Source of the DNA: Anaerolineae bacterium
Lineage (GTDB): Bacteria; Chloroflexota; Anaerolineae; JAFGEY01
DNA: 10,376 bases
Assembly (NCBI GenBank): GCA_016929205.1
Contig: JAFGJF010000049.1
Span: 1-10,376, forward strand
Direction of reading: 5' to 3'
Shown one piece after another: positions 1-7,143 of the stretch. The stretch's first letter is position 1; each line of letters begins with the position of its first letter. The translations under genes and the position numbers were made by a program. Under the pieces are notes generated by a model, which was given only the letters and a program-made list of their open reading frames with translations, searched no databases and was not told the origin of the DNA.

Positions 1-851
1 AATCCGGGTTGCTGCTTGAGAAAGGCGATCACTTGCCACACCTGATCGCGAATGCCGACTTCGGCCTCGGTCAGATCGCAAACCTGGGTCGAACTACCGG
101 GCCAGCGGGTCATGTTGGGCGAAAAATGGTCGGGGTGCATGTCGTTGCTGCCGCTAAACCCGCTGTTGTAGAGGCGAAATCTGCCCGCGCCCATCGCCTG
201 GCGCAGCGCTTCGCCGGCTGCCGCTTTTTGCTCTGCTGTGATCCCTTCGATGCCACCGATGTGAATGAACGAGCCCATCGATTCGACGCGGCCATCAAAG
301 TCGCGCCCGTGCGTGGTTGGCGCGCCGGCGCGAAATGCGACGTCGGCATCACCGGTGGCGTCAATAAAGACTTTTCCCACGACAGCCTGTCGTCCTGACT
401 TGGTTTCGACAGCCAGCGCTCTGATCCGTCCATCCTCGACGACGGCATCGGCGACCAGGGTGTGCAGCAACAGGTTGATGCCAGCTTCTTGTACCATTTG
501 ATCGGCGACGTATTTGAATGCCTCGGCATCAAAGCGAATGCCCCATTCCTGGCAGGCCGCTTCCCAGCTTGGCGCGCCGCCCAGGGTATGCATTCGTTCA
601 GTCATTTCTTTCAACAGTCCTTTGACGATCGGGGTATGGCTTTCGGAAGCGGTGTGTCCCAGGATAGGGGCAACCAGTCCGGCGGTCGCGAGACCGCCCA
701 AAAAACCATAGCGCTCGATCAGCAGCACGCGTGCGCCCTGCCTTGCTGCGGCAATTGCTGCCGGCAGGCCGCCGGGTCCACCGCCGGCAACGACGATATC
801 GGCTTCGGCGACGACGGGAATGTCACGTTTCGGTTCGGTTATCGTTTTCAC
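1..851 (-). CDS. FAD-dependent oxidoreductase (PF12831-like), C-terminus cut by window edge
   Basis: This is a flavin-dependent oxidoreductase of the 'FAD_oxidored' type; the substrate cannot be read from sequence. Translation from a GTG at 851 gives 283 complete codons before the window ends. The Rossmann fold starts near residue 19, with the dinucleotide motif GGGPGG at 23-28 and an acidic ribose-binding residue E47 at the end of the second strand. The stretch RYGFLGGLATAG (48-59) and the later ATGDAD (165-170) are typical of this family. The start is fixed by AAGGAG about 8 bases upstream and by the GTGA overlap with the stop codon of the nitrilase gene, which implies translational coupling. 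It is the last visible gene of the sulfatase/nitrilase set. I recall such oxidoreductases appearing in catabolic loci beside sulfatases, but its role here is inferred from context. Confidence 0.85.
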   Translation of the reverse strand, partial: MKTITEPKRDIPVVAEADIVVAGGGPGGLPAAIAAARQGARVLLIERYGFLGGLATAGLVAPILGHTASESHTPIVKGLLKEMTERMHTLGGAPSWEAACQEWGIRFDAEAFKYVADQMVQEAGINLLLHTLVADAVVEDGRIRALAVETKSGRQAVVGKVFIDATGDADVAFRAGAPTTHGRDFDGRVESMGSFIHIGGIEGITAEQKAAAGEALRQAMGAGRFRLYNSGFSGSNDMHPDHFSPNMTRWPGSSTQVCDLTEAEVGIRDQVWQVIAFLKQQPG

Positions 852-1846
852 AAGTTATTCTCCTTGGCATATGGTGGGCGAACGCCGTGCGCAGCAACCT
901 GTGGTGCGGGCGTTCGGCCCTCTCTGAGCATGGGATAGGCTTCGCGGTAACGTCGATGGTACACGAATGTTGATTCAAAGCCGAATTCTTGTTCCAGTTG
1001 GGCGATGGTCACCGTTTTATCCTTCGGCTCGATCATAAAATGCGCGCTGTCGCGGTCGGAGCGGATCTCGACGCGCTCGCCGTACTTTTCCATTATTCGG
1101 TCCGGGATGCTATAGTTGAAATCCCAATGGCAGACACAAAAATCGAGATTGATGTCGTCATAGATCACGTTGAGACGTTGATCGGTCTTGAGCCTGATCT
1201 GCCCCAGCGGATCGATGATTCGCGAGCTGTCGGTACGCGCAGAAGAGACCACGTAAAAGTGGTGCAGATAGGCATAGACCTGTAACGGAAAACCGCCGTT
1301 GTACGCCGACGGCCAGAGAACCAGCCGCGCGCCCTGATCGGCTAACGCCTGCCAGCTCTCCGGGAATCCGGCGTCAAAACAGATCTGGATGCCGATCCTG
1401 CCAAAGTCGAGATCAAAGACCGGCGGCGGGGTGGGACCGGGGGTGATCCCGTTTTCCATATCGGTATAATCGGGCGTGGTCGTCACCGGCTGCGCTTTAT
1501 CATAGATGCCCACGATCTCGCCCTGCCGGCCAACGATAATGGCCGAATTCCAGCATTGGCCATTGCGCCTGGTCTTGATCGGGCAGATGATGTAACAATG
1601 ATGTTTGTTGGCTCGCCGGGAAACAAGTTCAACTGTGGGACCGGGCACGGGTTCGGCCAGGTCGCAGGCGCTGCCGGCGGCCGAAACCGTGGTAAAGGTT
1701 TCAGGCAGGCAGACCAGATCGGGTTTGTTGGCCAGCGCCAGATCGAGCAAGTTCAGAACGTGTTCTCGATTCTGCTCAATTGAGGGATAAAACTGTCCGT
1801 TTTGGCAGACGGTAGCGATGCGAGCGGAAGAATTGCGTACAGTCAT
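848..1846 (-). CDS. Nitrilase-superfamily carbon-nitrogen hydrolase
   Basis: A 332-residue member of the nitrilase superfamily (PF00795), which hydrolyses nitriles, amides or N-carbamoyl groups with a Cys-Glu-Lys triad. All three are visible: E49 in VCLPETF, K117 in GIYDKAQ and C156 in IGIQICFDAG. The Cys context (CFDAGFPE) and the downstream WPSAY suggest the amidase/carbamoylase side of the family rather than a true nitrilase; the substrate is unknown. A tail of about 60 residues follows the core fold. The ATG at 1846 is chosen over an upstream in-frame start at 1879 because GGAGG lies 7 bases before it and because the longer form would overlap the sulfatase stop. It sits 20 bases after the sulfatase gene and its stop overlaps the GTG of the FAD oxidoreductase, so it is almost certainly co-transcribed and functionally linked to both. 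Confidence 0.9.
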   Translation of the reverse strand: MTVRNSSARIATVCQNGQFYPSIEQNREHVLNLLDLALANKPDLVCLPETFTTVSAAGSACDLAEPVPGPTVELVSRRANKHHCYIICPIKTRRNGQCWNSAIIVGRQGEIVGIYDKAQPVTTTPDYTDMENGITPGPTPPPVFDLDFGRIGIQICFDAGFPESWQALADQGARLVLWPSAYNGGFPLQVYAYLHHFYVVSSARTDSSRIIDPLGQIRLKTDQRLNVIYDDINLDFCVCHWDFNYSIPDRIMEKYGERVEIRSDRDSAHFMIEPKDKTVTIAQLEQEFGFESTFVYHRRYREAYPMLREGRTPAPQVAAHGVRPPYAKENNL

Positions 1847-1866
1847 ATTATTTCCTCCAAGCAAGA

Positions 1867-3276
1867 TCAATAGGCCCACACACGACGGCGCGGGCGTTTG
1901 TTTTGCATCAATCGTTGCAGCAGCGTATGGCGCAGTTCGGCCAGCTTGGGCGCGTAGGCCGGGTCGGCAGCGACATCGCGATAGCCGGCAGGATCCTGAG
2001 CCAGATTGTAGAGGTGTTCCTGGCCGTCGTCGTGGGCGACATAACGAAAGCCATCCACGCGCAGTGTTTTTGTCCCTTCCATCTCGGTCAGAGCCGAGCC
2101 GCGAGCGTTCAGAGGGCGGTTTTCCAACATAGGCAGCAGGGACTGTCCTTGCAGGGGGTAGGGTACCGGAATGCCTGCACAGTCAAGCAGCGTTGGCACG
2201 ATGTCCACTGCTTCGACGAGCTCGTAGAAGGTTCGCCCCGGCAGCTTGAGGCCTTTGGGCCAGCGGATGATGAACGGCACGCGGCTGATACAGTCGTGCG
2301 CCGGGTACCCTTTGCCATAGCGCAGGTGTTCCCCCAGCCACTCGCCATGATCGGAGGTAAAGATGACGATCGTGTTGTCTCTCAGCCCCAGGTCGTCCAG
2401 GCAGGCCAAAATGCTGCCAACCCAATGATCGACTTCGCTGATCATGGCATAGTAGCCGTGTCTTGCCGAGCGCAACTGCTCATCGCTGCAAATGGTCGTG
2501 TGGCGCTTGGCCTCTATGTCCTCTGGATACGCAGGCAAGGTGAGTGCAATGGGATCGTACATATCCAGGTAGGTTTGGGGAACGACCCAAGGGGAGTGTG
2601 GTGAGTAGAACCCGGCGATGCACAGAAACGGCGCGTCTTGGTGCTGTTTGAGAAAAGTGATGGTCTGTTCGGCGACAAAGGCGCTGTGCGTGAATGCATC
2701 CTCGCCTGAAAACGGGATGGCGCCCTTAAAGTCAAAACGTGCGCCTTGCACACGGTGTCTGACCGTATCGCGGATGCCCATGGTTTCGTACCAGGTGTTG
2801 GCGGCAGGGGGCAGCCCAACGCTGATGTGATCCAACTGCTCTGGCGCTTTGCGACGCACCCAGGCGCGATAAGCGTCCTCGTAACATCCCGGTTCGTCCG
2901 AGATCTCGAGGTGGGTGAATCCATAGCCAGGGTGTGGATCGCGATGATCGCGGTTCGCGTGCGGCAAAAAATGCAGCTTGCCGATATTGGCCCTGGCGTA
3001 GCCATAGTTTCCTAGCAAGTGGGGCAGCGTGATCGTGTCTTCCGGCACGGGGATGCCATTGCGCAGGATACCCAACGTGCTGGGGTATAGCCCGCTCAAA
3101 TAGCTGATTCGACTGGGCATACAGACCGGGTTTTGCACGAAATAGTGATCCAGGTTGATCCCTTCCAGCGCCAGCTTGTCGAGGTTGGGTGTGATGATCT
3201 GGCTGTTGCCGTTGGCTCCAAGCGCGTCCCAGCGCTGTTGATCGGTGTGGATGAACAGGATGTTAGGGCGTTGCAT
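1867..3276 (-). CDS. Type I sulfatase (formylglycine-dependent), no signal peptide
   Basis: A 469-residue alkaline-phosphatase-superfamily sulfatase (PF00884), predicted to hydrolyse a sulfate ester (or sulfamate) on a small molecule or sugar. The signature CMPSR at 52-56 is the formylglycine motif CxPxR, so C52 should be oxidised post-translationally. Metal ligands are visible as D12-Q13 near the N-terminus and D309-H310 in FTSDHGEWLGEH. K100/H102 (GKLHF), H227 (SPHSPW) and K322 (GKGYP) fit the usual active-site positions. The protein begins directly with MQRPNILFIHTDQQR, so no export signal is present and the enzyme should be cytoplasmic. AGGAG ends 5 bases before the ATG and overlaps the TAG stop of the MFS gene (8-base gap), a coupling arrangement. 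No sulfatase-maturating enzyme lies in the window. Exact substrate is unknown; choline-sulfatase-like or aryl/glycan sulfatases are possible. Confidence 0.92.
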   Translation of the reverse strand: MQRPNILFIHTDQQRWDALGANGNSQIITPNLDKLALEGINLDHYFVQNPVCMPSRISYLSGLYPSTLGILRNGIPVPEDTITLPHLLGNYGYARANIGKLHFLPHANRDHRDPHPGYGFTHLEISDEPGCYEDAYRAWVRRKAPEQLDHISVGLPPAANTWYETMGIRDTVRHRVQGARFDFKGAIPFSGEDAFTHSAFVAEQTITFLKQHQDAPFLCIAGFYSPHSPWVVPQTYLDMYDPIALTLPAYPEDIEAKRHTTICSDEQLRSARHGYYAMISEVDHWVGSILACLDDLGLRDNTIVIFTSDHGEWLGEHLRYGKGYPAHDCISRVPFIIRWPKGLKLPGRTFYELVEAVDIVPTLLDCAGIPVPYPLQGQSLLPMLENRPLNARGSALTEMEGTKTLRVDGFRYVAHDDGQEHLYNLAQDPAGYRDVAADPAYAPKLAELRHTLLQRLMQNKRPRRRVWAY

Positions 3277-3284
3277 CTCGGCTC

Positions 3285-4550
3285 CTAGGGCGTTCCTTCA
3301 ACGCGGGTTTTTTTGCCTATGCCGACAAAGATGAAAATCGCCAATCCGATCAGCGCCACTGCTGACCCGCTGACCAGAACCCAGCGGATGGGCATGATGG
3401 CCAGCAGGCCTGCGCCGATGGTTGGTCCGAGGAAACTGGTGATATTGACGGCGGTGACATTGATCGCGATAAACCGTTCTTGCCTGTCCGGCGGGCAGGT
3501 GTCGAGCAGTGTATCAAAGTAAGCCAGATTGAGGCCCGCACCGGCCATTCCTTGGAACGCGATGACCGGCAAGACGGCGAGGGGCGAACGCGTGAGGGCC
3601 AGCAAAGCAGGATAAAGTGAAGTACCCAGCACGGACAAAAGCAGCGTTTGCCAGGTGCCGATCTTGTGTTTTAGCCGCACCCAGGGCAGATACGCAAGCA
3701 GGGTGGCTGCCGAGAGAGCAGTGTTAAAGTAGCCCACCCATGCATCTGAGGCGTAAAGGTGATTAACCCAGTAGATAGGGATGATGGCCGAAACCATAGC
3801 AATGCCCAGGTTGCGGATCGCTCGCCCACTGATAAAGGCTAGAAATGCCTTTGCTTCCCAGATTTCGACCAGGCTTTGTTTGATCCGCCCCAGCAAGGGT
3901 GCACTTTTGGGCGGCTCGACGCGTTCCCGTTCCGGAACGTCAAGCTGGTTGCCAAAATAGTATGCGCCTACAGCAAAGATGATATTGATTCCAAACGCGA
4001 TCTGGTAGCCGAGTGGAAACTGCACGCGTTCGATGAGTTGGCCGATCAGAGGCATAGATGCGATCTGGACGATGCCCATAAACATCCAACGGCGGCTCAT
4101 CAGGAACGAACGGCGGTCAGGCGATACCGAATACCCCATCACAATGGAAAACATGACATTTTGCAGGCTGCCAGGCAACGCGGCGAGCGACCAGACGATG
4201 ACGATGATCTGGGCGACCCATTTCTGAGTGATAAAAAACGGGATCACTGCCAGCAGGATATAGACAGCGTGTGCGTACGCGCGCGCGATGGCGAATACGC
4301 GTTGTGGTTTTGTCTGTCTGGCCGCAAACTGTGCCCAGGGAATGGCCATCGTGAGGCTGATAAAAGCCGGAATGGAGGATAACAAACCGACCCAAAGGGG
4401 GGTTGCTCCTAGACGGATGACAAAAACTGAGATAAAAGATGCCGCGGCAGACATCAAGCCAATCGCCATACCGTCGAAAGCAACAAAGCGAATATTGCGG
4501 CGTTGAGTCGATAAAGGGATAAACGTCCGTTCTACTGTTTGTGACGACAA
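3285..4550 (-). CDS. Major facilitator superfamily transporter
   Basis: A 421-residue, strongly hydrophobic protein with about 12 membrane segments in two halves, separated by a charged central loop (about residues 201-233, beginning DVPERERVEPPK). Segment 1 starts near residue 22 and the last ends near 412, followed by a short basic tail. This layout is that of the major facilitator superfamily; no substrate-specific motif is recognised. The start is a TTG at 4550, supported by GGAGG 6 bases upstream and by translation running directly into the first membrane segment. A nearby ATG at 4563 is in a different frame and does not encode the transporter. The gene lies 8 bases before the sulfatase gene, so it may import the sulfated substrate or export a product. 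Upstream is the 21-bp tandem repeat tract rather than a recognisable promoter. Confidence 0.88.
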   Translation of the reverse strand: MSSQTVERTFIPLSTQRRNIRFVAFDGMAIGLMSAAASFISVFVIRLGATPLWVGLLSSIPAFISLTMAIPWAQFAARQTKPQRVFAIARAYAHAVYILLAVIPFFITQKWVAQIIVIVWSLAALPGSLQNVMFSIVMGYSVSPDRRSFLMSRRWMFMGIVQIASMPLIGQLIERVQFPLGYQIAFGINIIFAVGAYYFGNQLDVPERERVEPPKSAPLLGRIKQSLVEIWEAKAFLAFISGRAIRNLGIAMVSAIIPIYWVNHLYASDAWVGYFNTALSAATLLAYLPWVRLKHKIGTWQTLLLSVLGTSLYPALLALTRSPLAVLPVIAFQGMAGAGLNLAYFDTLLDTCPPDRQERFIAINVTAVNITSFLGPTIGAGLLAIMPIRWVLVSGSAVALIGLAIFIFVGIGKKTRVEGTP

Positions 4551-4570
4551 GCCTGTCCTCCATACCTGTT

Positions 4571-4710
4571 TTACTTGCGCATCCGCCTCGTCCTATCGGC
4601 GCATCACCTTGCTCTATCGGCGCATCGCCTCGCTCTATCGGCGCATCGCCTTGTTCTATCGGCGCATCGCCTTGTTCTATCGGTGCATCGCCTTGCTCTA
4701 TCGGCGCATT
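4571..4710. repeat. 21-bp tandem repeat array in the intergenic space of the operon
   Basis: Five near-identical 21-bp units run from 4595 to 4699 (4595, 4616, 4637, 4658, 4679). Degenerate copies flank them at about 4574-4594 and 4700-4710. The plus-strand unit is ATCGGCGCATCGCCTTGYTCT, with one or two substitutions between copies. On the transcribed minus strand each unit contains GGCGATGCGCC, a 4-bp hairpin with an ATG loop (perfect in three units, G-U in one, mismatched in one), and the string ATGCGCCGATAG. The stop codon of the upstream membrane gene (4698-4700) lies inside the array. The array fills most of the gap before the MFS start at 4550. It is open in another frame as a GDAPIEQ heptapeptide repeat, but that frame has no credible start or gene body. 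Confidence 0.95.
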
Positions 4711-5159
4711 CCCGGAGGATTTCCTGCTCTGCTCACAACTTCCCACAATCCGAAATCGCTCAAACGCAAAAAGACATAGTGGATAATGGCAAAGATCAAA
4801 CTGATGCCGCCCAAAACGGCCAGAGCCGGAGGCAAACTGCCGACAAGCACCAAAGCGAATACAATCCCGGCATAAATGACGCGAGCAATGATCGCGCTTG
4901 CGACGATGACAATGTTTCGTTTGGTGTCCATCCAGGCGGGGATGCAAAAGCAAGAAAACGTGATATGGATCAAAGGGAGAAAATAGAATGGCTCGTGCAC
5001 GGTCTTGCTGATCTGTACAATCAACCTTGGCCACAACAAGGTTAGCAGGGCAATGGCCAGATCATAGATTGCAAAGATCAACATCGTGATCGCCAAACGC
5101 CCGAGATTTCTCTCCAATGTGTTATAGGGTGTGCCATCGGGTTGCATTTTTTGCACCAT
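4698..5159 (-). CDS. Small four-helix integral membrane protein, function unknown
   Basis: A 153-residue protein that I do not recognise as a named family. Four hydrophobic segments are clear, at about residues 21-43, 57-77, 82-107 and 111-132, joined by short loops (PAWMDTKRN between the second and third). The N-terminus is polar (MVQKMQPDGTPYNTLERN) and the C-terminus is short and basic, ending PPGMRR. AAGGA lies 8 bases before the ATG at 5159, directly behind the rimI stop (15-base gap), so it belongs to the tsaE-tsaB-rimI transcript. The last four codons and the TAG fall in a degenerate copy of the downstream 21-bp repeat, so the C-terminal residues appear to come from repeat sequence. 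The position after rimI is where tsaD is found in some genomes, but this is not TsaD. Confidence 0.8.
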   Translation of the reverse strand: MVQKMQPDGTPYNTLERNLGRLAITMLIFAIYDLAIALLTLLWPRLIVQISKTVHEPFYFLPLIHITFSCFCIPAWMDTKRNIVIVASAIIARVIYAGIVFALVLVGSLPPALAVLGGISLIFAIIHYVFLRLSDFGLWEVVSRAGNPPGMRR

Positions 5160-5174
5160 AGCCCTTTTCCTTTT

Positions 5175-5786
5175 CTATTCTGTGAGACGACGTTCCAGTT
5201 CCAATTTGAGGTGATGATATTCCTCAAGGAAATCAGCATCATCCACTCTAGGAGTAGTCATAATCAACGCGTCTTCGTTGTTGTCGTGATAGTATCCTTT
5301 GCGTCGACCAACGACGGCGAAATGGTATTTGTGATACAGGTTTTGTGCCACCTCGTTCGACACACGGACTTCAAGTGTGACAAGGATTGCTTTGCGCAGG
5401 ATGGCGGCATCGATCATAGCGACGAGTATCATCTCGCCCAAGCCGTGGCCGCGCCACTCGGGAAGTGTAGCGATGGTGCTGATGTGCGCTTCATCGACCA
5501 TAACCCAGAATCCACCATATGCCAGGATAGAGGGCTGCGGCTTGCGGCGGAAAAAGTGCTGTTTGGGTGGCATAGGAGGCGGATGTCGTTGTCTGAGGAC
5601 AAGATAGGTTGACAGATCGTTTTTTGTCAGCTCGTAACGGTATGCTGACGCAGGCCATGGCGCTGAAAAGGCAACCTGTTCGATTTTTATGACTTGCTCG
5701 AGATCGTCTACCTCCATCAAATTGACACAATAGGGCAGGGATGGATCATCGAAAGGAAAGTCTTGCGGCAGCATGATCTGTGACAT
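5175..5786 (-). CDS. rimI: RimI-like ribosomal-protein alanine N-acetyltransferase
   Basis: A GNAT-fold acetyltransferase of the RimI type, expected to transfer acetyl from acetyl-CoA to the N-terminal alanine of ribosomal protein S18 or similar targets. The acetyl-CoA-binding motif RGHGLG is at 112-117. The following LEVRVSNEVAQNLYHKYHF (138-156) is the conserved RimI/GNAT C-terminal core, with E139 at the usual position. The opening IEQVAFSAPWPASAYRYEL is also typical of RimI. At 203 residues it is longer than the roughly 150-residue E. coli protein. The extra length is an N-terminal extension of about 20 residues, a Pro/basic insertion at about 66-87 (RQRHPPPMPPKQHFFRRKPQ) and a charged C-terminal helix. 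The ATG follows the tsaB stop with no gap (TAAATG) and no SD is visible, so translation probably depends on coupling. M5 is an alternative start. Confidence 0.87.
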   Translation of the reverse strand: MSQIMLPQDFPFDDPSLPYCVNLMEVDDLEQVIKIEQVAFSAPWPASAYRYELTKNDLSTYLVLRQRHPPPMPPKQHFFRRKPQPSILAYGGFWVMVDEAHISTIATLPEWRGHGLGEMILVAMIDAAILRKAILVTLEVRVSNEVAQNLYHKYHFAVVGRRKGYYHDNNEDALIMTTPRVDDADFLEEYHHLKLELERRLTE

Positions 5787-6557
5787 TTAGGACTGTGCGC
5801 TTTTGAGATAAATGGGCGTCAGTGAAGACAAGTCGTCCTGTTCGCCGCGTTTGAATCTTTGCCATGCCAGTTCGGCCAGGCAGGCCGGTCGCCGCATGGT
5901 CTGCGATGGGGCTGCAAAGACCACATCGGCTTGGACGTGCTTGGAAAAATAGATCATATCTTCCTTACTCAACTCACCACAGACCAGTGTTCGCCCTGTG
6001 ATCAGTTGAACCAAACCGTCAAGCGTTGTGAGGTGCAATCCGCCGTGTTGTTTCCACTGTTCGTTACGGTACTCATATTGGGCTGCACAAAATCGCTCTC
6101 GGCCAGCCTGGATGGCTGCCAGAAGGGATCTGCGTTGTTCGGGAGGTCGGAAATTGAGCATCCGGTCGATGCTGGGTAATACAGGACGCTCTCGATTTTT
6201 CGATTCAGGTGCGACAGATTTTATTGTTCTTTGCGATCCCAAAACGGTCAAGATGTCCAGGGTTGGAATGCCAAGGATGGGAATGCTGATTGCTTTTGCC
6301 AATCCTTTGGCCGTGCTCAGGCCGATGCGCAAGCCCGTAAACGATCCTGGCCCAATAGCGACGGCAACGACAGCCAGGTCATTTGCGTTGAGCTTTTGCT
6401 GTTCGAGCATGCGGACCAATGCCGGCATCAACTCAACCGAATGATTATTTCTTGATAGCCAGCATGACTCGGCGAGAACGGTATCGCCATCATAGAGAGC
6501 CAGCCCGGCAAAATGGGTGGCTGTGTCAATTGCCAGCAAGAGAGGTTTGTTTGTCAT
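5787..6557 (-). CDS. tsaB: tRNA t6A biosynthesis protein TsaB
   Basis: TsaB (YeaZ) is the ASKHA-fold partner of TsaD in making threonylcarbamoyladenosine at A37 of ANN-decoding tRNAs. The family signatures are plain: LLLAIDTATHFAGLAL at 6-21 and GPGSFTGLRIGLSTAKGLA at 69-87, followed by IPILGIPTLD. The protein (256 residues from this ATG) is somewhat longer than usual because of a polar stretch at about 107-142 with no counterpart in short homologues. Downstream, LLAAIQAGRERFCAAQYEY matches the usual 'DARRGEVYAALY' region. The start is uncertain: an in-frame GTG at 6563 would add two residues, and neither start has a good SD. The gap from the tsaE stop is 6-12 bases. It adjoins rimI at TAAATG. 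TsaD is not in the window and must be encoded elsewhere. Confidence 0.9.
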   Translation of the reverse strand: MTNKPLLLAIDTATHFAGLALYDGDTVLAESCWLSRNNHSVELMPALVRMLEQQKLNANDLAVVAVAIGPGSFTGLRIGLSTAKGLAKAISIPILGIPTLDILTVLGSQRTIKSVAPESKNRERPVLPSIDRMLNFRPPEQRRSLLAAIQAGRERFCAAQYEYRNEQWKQHGGLHLTTLDGLVQLITGRTLVCGELSKEDMIYFSKHVQADVVFAAPSQTMRRPACLAELAWQRFKRGEQDDLSSLTPIYLKSAQS

Positions 6558-6569
6558 ATCCACCAGCAG

Positions 6570-7070
6570 TCATTGAATGCCAAACGCTTCGTGTTTATAG
6601 CGTTCGACCAAGCGCTCGTATCGATGCCCCACTGGTCGCAAGGCAATGCCACGTTTTGTTTCATCGATATGGCGCAGGCTGATAAGCAAATATTCTTCAG
6701 TCCAGATCGAGCGGATTCGTTCGGCCCATTCGATAGCGCATATGCCATCACCATAGAGGTACTCATCCAATCCCAAAGTCAGCGTCGCCTTTACGTCAGC
6801 GATCCGATATAGATCGACGTGATACAAAGTCGATCGCGTTCCTACGTATTCGTTAATCAATGTGAATGTTGGACTGGTGATGCGTTCCTCGATTCCCAGG
6901 CCTTGTCCGATCCCCTGAACCAGGCACGTCTTGCCCGTTCCAAGTTCTCCGGTCAAGAGCAGCACCTCACCACCGGTAAGCAGTTGGCTTAACCGGGTTC
7001 CCAGACGCCGTGTTTGATCGGCACTGTGACTGATAAAATCCAAGGTATGCTGGTCGATGATAGGCGCCAC
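6570..7070 (-). CDS. tsaE: tRNA t6A biosynthesis ATPase TsaE
   Basis: TsaE (YjeE) is the P-loop ATPase that supports the TsaB-TsaD complex in t6A synthesis. The Walker A motif GELGTGKT is at 41-48. Downstream come the family hallmarks SPTFTLINEY, LYHVDLYR and CAIEWAER. The 166-residue length is normal for the family. The start is a GTG at 7070 with GGAG 7 bases upstream; no nearby ATG fits as well. It is the first gene of the long minus-strand unit, and a near-consensus promoter lies about 70 bases upstream. The tsaE-tsaB-rimI order is a common bacterial arrangement, which strengthens all three assignments. Confidence 0.93.
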   Translation of the reverse strand: MAPIIDQHTLDFISHSADQTRRLGTRLSQLLTGGEVLLLTGELGTGKTCLVQGIGQGLGIEERITSPTFTLINEYVGTRSTLYHVDLYRIADVKATLTLGLDEYLYGDGICAIEWAERIRSIWTEEYLLISLRHIDETKRGIALRPVGHRYERLVERYKHEAFGIQ

Positions 7071-7129
7071 TCTTTTTCTCCCCCCTGTGCCCGGCCTACC
7101 AGTTTTGAAACGAATGAGGCTGGCGCAAG

Positions 7130-7142
7130 GTCACAATGTGAC
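7130..7142. promoter_or_regulatory. Palindrome over the predicted tsaE transcription start (possible operator)
   Basis: GTCACAATGTGAC is a 13-base palindrome with two perfect 6-base arms around one central base. It begins 1 base past the -10 box (7144-7149, read leftward) and so covers the expected +1 position, a classic repressor site location. No regulator is encoded nearby. It could also be chance, since only 12 bases are symmetric. Confidence 0.35.
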
Positions 7143-7143
7143 T

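Noticed and set aside
9..973. Several plus-strand open frames over the FAD oxidoreductase and nitrilase
   Set aside because: They are antisense to genes with clear motifs, lack SD sequences and show no recognisable domains.
848..1879. Longer nitrilase starting at 1879 (MGLLILLGGNN...)
   Set aside because: It would overlap the sulfatase stop and has no SD; the start at 1846 has GGAGG at proper spacing.
4561..4563. ATG (4563) as the start of the MFS gene
   Set aside because: It is not in frame with the transporter; the TTG at 4550 with GGAGG 6 bases upstream fits the membrane protein.
4571..4710. CRISPR array
   Set aside because: The 21-bp units are directly adjacent, with no unique spacers, and no cas genes are present.
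4117..5034. Long open frame on the minus strand (305 codons) with a GDAPIEQ heptapeptide repeat
   Set aside because: It overlaps the start of the MFS gene and the whole membrane gene in another frame. The flanking translated sequence is Cys/Arg/His-rich nonsense, and there is no SD-supported start. The openness comes from the 21-bp repeat having no stop in this frame.
4541..5045. Two plus-strand frames across the repeat array (repeating SIGASPC and ALSAHRL)
   Set aside because: They are the opposite-strand reading of the same array. There is no SD or promoter, and sequence outside the repeat is antisense to real genes.
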